A stretch of 9,926 nucleotides of DNA, taken from the NCBI GenBank assembly GCA_003503535.1, contig DOCI01000194.1, forward strand, positions 12,626-22,551. The letters run 5' to 3'. The notes under the pieces were generated by a model that ran no database searches, was not told the DNA's origin, and saw nothing but the letters and a program-made list of their open reading frames with translations. Each line of letters opens with the position of its first letter. Position 1 is the first letter of the stretch. Of the stretch, positions 7,741 through 9,926 are shown piece after piece. The translations under genes and the position numbers were made by a program. The stretch comes from Planctomycetaceae bacterium (GTDB taxonomy: Bacteria; Planctomycetota; Planctomycetia; Planctomycetales; Planctomycetaceae).

Positions 7741-7765
7741 GTGAATGATAGAATATCTGATTCAC
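7741..7765. promoter_or_regulatory. Imperfect 25-bp palindrome upstream of neuB, possible operator
   Basis: Outer arms GTGAAT (7741-7746) and ATTCAC (7760-7765) match perfectly, and inner arms GATA (7747-7750) and TATC (7754-7757) match around a GAA centre, with a 2-base bulge on the right side. The centre is about 80 bp before the neuB ATG. On the minus strand it includes TATTCT, a possible -10 element, although no good -35 is seen. A repressor site at the operon promoter would fit. No known regulator motif was recognised. Confidence 0.35.
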
Positions 7766-7963
7766 GCACCTCACAGTCTTCAAGCGTCCGCGAAAGAAAC
7801 CGATTTCTAGTGGCTGCCTTATTTTGCAAGTCCTTTAGGTAGCGGGATGTATGCTTACCACCAAAGTTGGATCAAAAGCAAAGAAACGCAAGGTCATATG
7901 GAATAAAATTCTACCTGCAGACCATCGTTTCAACGGGTTCCCTCTTGTATGTGCCGGAATCTA

Positions 7964-7975
7964 TTAGAATTCTAA
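7964..7975. repeat. 12-bp perfect palindrome
   Basis: TTAGAATTCTAA reads the same on both strands. It lies in the divergent intergenic region, about 290 bp from neuB and 520 bp from the lyase gene. A palindrome of this size could arise by chance in a region this long, so a role as a protein-binding site is only possible. Confidence 0.35.
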
Positions 7976-8083
7976 ATCTGCGCCAATAGTGATTGCTTAG
8001 AAGCTCGAGGAAGCTGTTTGCTTACTTGAAGAGTTTTTAGATAAAAGGAGTCGAATCATCCATCTTGACATGCTGACATTGAT

Positions 8084-8113
8084 GAACGATTCGCTCGATT
8101 TCGCGAGTCGTTC
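8084..8113. repeat. Inverted repeat with 11-bp arms
   Basis: Arms GAACGATTCGC (8084-8094) and GCGAGTCGTTC (8103-8113) pair at 10 of 11 positions, the remaining pair being a possible wobble, around the 8-base loop TCGATTTC. No T-run follows on either strand, so it is a poor intrinsic terminator. It could be an operator or an RNA hairpin. Confidence 0.45.
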
Positions 8114-8419
8114 GTAGGCTTTGACAGGCGAGGAGCTGGATAAGTCGTGGCTACCATCGTCCGGCTGGTGTCCACAACAAAGCAAACTCACTGTCCCCCA
8201 ATTTCCAGAATTCTTGCCTGAGTTCATTAACAAGCTCCGGTGCATTGCTGGGTTTCCTTTTACGAAGCGGAAGTAACGGTGAGGTGGTGACGGCCCCCAT
8301 GGGGAAGAATGGAAAGTTGCGTATCAACAACAGCAATTTGCTCTGTGGCGTGCTACCCTCTGATCAGTAAATTTCTGTTAATTCCCGTTCTTAACCTACG
8401 AGAACTTCGCCTTTTATTT

Positions 8420-8428
8420 TGCTATGCT
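8420..8428 (+). promoter_or_regulatory. Candidate extended -10 promoter for the sialate lyase gene
   Basis: TGCTATGCT has the form TGnTATnnT of an extended -10 element, which can work without a good -35. It would place the transcript start near 8435 and give a leader of about 60 bases before the lyase ATG. No consensus -35 is found 16-18 bases upstream; TTAACC at 8391-8396 could pair with a different -10. The call rests on sequence pattern only. Confidence 0.3.
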
Positions 8429-8495
8429 CAATCTTCAATCATTTGTTCAGAGACCATCAGGACATCACTGAAAACAATATCAACGAAAGAAACCA

Positions 8496-9431
8496 ATGGT
8501 TCGCCAGGGAGAATTTTTGAGTGGACTCATTGCAGCGACATTCACGCCGATGCATCACGATGGGACACTTAACACTGGGGAGATCCCCTCGATGGTCGAT
8601 CATCTTGTGAAAGATGGCATTGCAGGAATGTATGTCCTAGGCAGTACGGGGGAAGGTGTCTCGCTGACACACGATGAGCGATGCACGATTGCGGAAGCAT
8701 TTGTTAATGCATCAGATGGAAGACTGCCTGTCATTATTCAATGCGGCTGCGAAAGTCTTGCTCAGGCTCGCCAGTTAGCTACTCACGCACAAATAATTGG
8801 AGCCGATGCAATCTCAGCCGTCAGTCCTGTTTATTTTAAACCGGACTCCGTTGAGACTCTCGTCGAGTCCATGTCAGAAATCGCAGCAGGTGCTCCTGAT
8901 CTGCCCTTCTATTACTATCACATTCCGTCAGTCACGGGTGTGAATCTCAACATGGTCGAATTCCTGAAACTGGGGCGTGATCGAATTCCCAATTTGAGAG
9001 GCATTAAATTTACTTCACTCAATGTCTTTGAATTTCAATCGTGCCTGGAGTTTGCGGGCGATCGCTTTGAGATTCTTTGGGGATTGGATGAAATGCTGCT
9101 CAGCGGACTTGCAGCCGGGGCTAGTGCAGCGGTTGGCAGTACCTATAACTTCGCGGCTCCGGTCTACCACCAATTGATCAAGGCATTCTCTGAAGGCCAT
9201 CTGAAGGAAGCCAGAGAACAGCAGTCAAAATCTCAGGAACTGGTGCGGACCTTTATTCCGTTCGGACCACGAGCGGCTCAAAAGGCAATCATGTCTATGG
9301 TTTCATCAGAGTGCGGTCCGACTCGACTTCCCGTGAAAATGCTGAGTGAATCACAAATCAACGATTTACGGAACAACTTAACCAAAATCGGATTCTTCGA
9401 TTGGATTGCTTCCACCAGATCAGAAGGATGA
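8496..9431 (+). CDS. nanA: N-acetylneuraminate lyase (sialic acid aldolase)
   Basis: A 311-residue class I aldolase of the DapA/NAL family that splits N-acetylneuraminate into ManNAc and pyruvate in the cytoplasm. GSTGEG (49-54) binds the pyruvate carboxylate, Tyr141 in FYYYHIPS (138-145) is the catalytic tyrosine, and Lys171 in GIKFTS (169-174) forms the Schiff base. WGLDE and AVGSTYNFAAP (about 209-235) match the family's sugar-pocket region. FYYYHIP and the AQKAIMSMVS...GPTRLP segment resemble the animal lyase (NPL) more than E. coli NanA, which has YNIP. Other DapA-family functions are unlikely given these matches and the kelch partner. The ATG at 8496 follows a weak GAAAG box. The gene is divergent from the neuB operon and is followed after 9 bp by the kelch gene, suggesting one catabolic transcript. 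Confidence 0.88.
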   Translation: MVRQGEFLSGLIAATFTPMHHDGTLNTGEIPSMVDHLVKDGIAGMYVLGSTGEGVSLTHDERCTIAEAFVNASDGRLPVIIQCGCESLAQARQLATHAQIIGADAISAVSPVYFKPDSVETLVESMSEIAAGAPDLPFYYYHIPSVTGVNLNMVEFLKLGRDRIPNLRGIKFTSLNVFEFQSCLEFAGDRFEILWGLDEMLLSGLAAGASAAVGSTYNFAAPVYHQLIKAFSEGHLKEAREQQSKSQELVRTFIPFGPRAAQKAIMSMVSSECGPTRLPVKMLSESQINDLRNNLTKIGFFDWIASTRSEG

Positions 9432-9440
9432 ATTTTTTCG

Positions 9441-9926
9441 ATGACTTTCACGCGCTCGCTCAAGCTCCTTATTTATCTCGTTTCAATTATTATTTCGCAC
9501 GGAACGCATGCTGACGCACAAGAAATTGGAAATGATAAAGATCGCGAAAAATCCTTACTCGACTGGCAAGCCCTGCCTGACCTTCCTAATAAATCAGGTG
9601 TAGCCGGGCCTTTTGTCGGAGTTCATAAAGACGCCCTCATCGTGGCTGGAGGAGCGAACTTTCCTGAGCCAGTCTGGGACAACAGTAAAGTCTGGCATGA
9701 CCGAATTTACGTGCTGACCAGGACGGGAACTGGCGATGAATGGAAAGACGGGGGCACACTTCCTCGGGCAATTGCTTATGGATTTGCAGTCTCAACTTCA
9801 GACGGAGTTGTGTGTATTGGAGGCAATGATTCGACGACGACTTACGCTGATGTCTTTCTACTGAGTTGGAATCCAGATTCCCAGAAAATTAGCCGGGTCG
9901 ACTATCCAAAACTTCCAGAACCATGT
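9441..9926 (+). CDS. nanM: Exported kelch-repeat protein, N-acetylneuraminate epimerase / cyclically permuted mutarotase type (3' end outside the window)
   Basis: Only the first 162 residues are visible. A signal peptide is clear: a Lys/Arg-containing start, a hydrophobic core (about 9-19) and ADA before Gln27 as a likely cleavage site, with no lipobox. The mature part begins kelch blades: WQALPDLP (42-49), VAGPFVG and LIVAGGANFPE (66-76), then WKDGGTLPRAIAYGFAV and VVCIGGND. GGANFP is characteristic of NanM, which in E. coli is a periplasmic beta-propeller that speeds conversion of alpha- to beta-Neu5Ac for uptake. Its position 9 bp after the lyase gene supports a sialic-acid role. The ATG at 9441 is preceded at a long spacing by AGAAGGA, which overlaps the end of the lyase gene. 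The assignment is to the family; substrate is inferred from the neighbour. Confidence 0.8.
   Translation, partial: MTFTRSLKLLIYLVSIIISHGTHADAQEIGNDKDREKSLLDWQALPDLPNKSGVAGPFVGVHKDALIVAGGANFPEPVWDNSKVWHDRIYVLTRTGTGDEWKDGGTLPRAIAYGFAVSTSDGVVCIGGNDSTTTYADVFLLSWNPDSQKISRVDYPKLPEPC

Larger units (their letters stand above)
7674..8495. other. Divergent intergenic region between neuB and the sialate lyase gene
   Basis: This 822-bp stretch separates the leftward synthesis operon from the rightward degradation genes. I see no reading frame with a good ribosome site, family motif or credible codon pattern; the longest minus-strand frames (8151-8336 and 7997-8245) overlap each other in different frames and look random. 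It contains three inverted repeats (7741-7765, 7964-7975, 8084-8113), a short palindrome CCCCATGGGG (8295-8304) and a possible rightward promoter near 8420. No tRNA or IS end was recognised. It may hold regulatory sites for both directions or decayed sequence. Confidence 0.6.

Noticed and set aside
8065..8070. TTGACA in the intergenic region as a -35 box (also at 8121-8126)
   Set aside because: Neither has a -10-like hexamer at 16-18 bases spacing, and both lie about 400 bp from the nearest downstream start.
8295..8304. Palindrome CCCCATGGGG
   Set aside because: Only 10 bp, isolated, and not near a promoter-like element; easily due to chance.
7997..8336. Two overlapping minus-strand frames (82 and 61 codons) in the intergenic region, considered as a decayed transposase or small gene
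   Set aside because: They use different frames, have no ribosome sites, and show no motif I can recognise. A translated search against IS and protein databases would settle it; a significant hit would revive the idea.
1..9926. CRISPR arrays, tRNA genes, insertion sequences, phage genes
   Set aside because: No regularly spaced repeats, cloverleaf-like sequence, transposase motifs or phage proteins were seen on either strand.

Overview
The window looks like chromosomal DNA from a free-living Gram-negative-type bacterium. Gene content (a sialic-acid synthesis operon beside a eukaryote-like sialate lyase and an exported kelch protein) and moderate base composition fit a planctomycete best. That placement is inference; no rRNA or phylogenetic marker is present.

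Positions 1-7673 hold a compact leftward operon of seven genes for a nonulosonic (sialic-type) acid and the glycan that carries it. In transcription order these are neuB (sialate synthase), a neuC/legG-type hydrolysing UDP-sugar 2-epimerase, neuA (CMP-sialate cytidylyltransferase), a GT-B-fold protein of unknown specificity, an AsnB-type glutamine amidotransferase, a HpcH/HpaI-type aldolase, and a family-4-like glycosyltransferase cut off by the window's left edge. Gaps are 32, 67, -4, 3, 17 and 24 bp, consistent with one transcript. The first three genes would make ManNAc (or a 6-deoxy-diamino analogue), condense it with phosphoenolpyruvate and activate the product with CTP. The last four would modify or transfer sugars.

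Positions 7674-8495 are an 822-bp divergent intergenic region with no convincing gene. It holds a 25-bp interrupted palindrome just upstream of neuB, a 12-bp perfect palindrome, an 11-bp-arm hairpin, and a candidate extended -10 promoter facing right.

Positions 8496-9926 read rightward: an N-acetylneuraminate lyase of the type also found in animals, then the 5' part of an exported kelch-repeat protein of the NanM / cyclically permuted mutarotase type. This pair belongs to uptake and breakdown of free sialic acid, so synthesis and degradation genes sit back to back around one regulatory region.

The most interesting points are the unassigned GT-B protein overlapping neuA by 4 bp (a candidate nonulosonate transferase), the aldolase and amidotransferase inside a sialic-acid operon, a 19-bp tandem duplication that copies the neuA start codon out of frame, and the shared intergenic region with possible operators.
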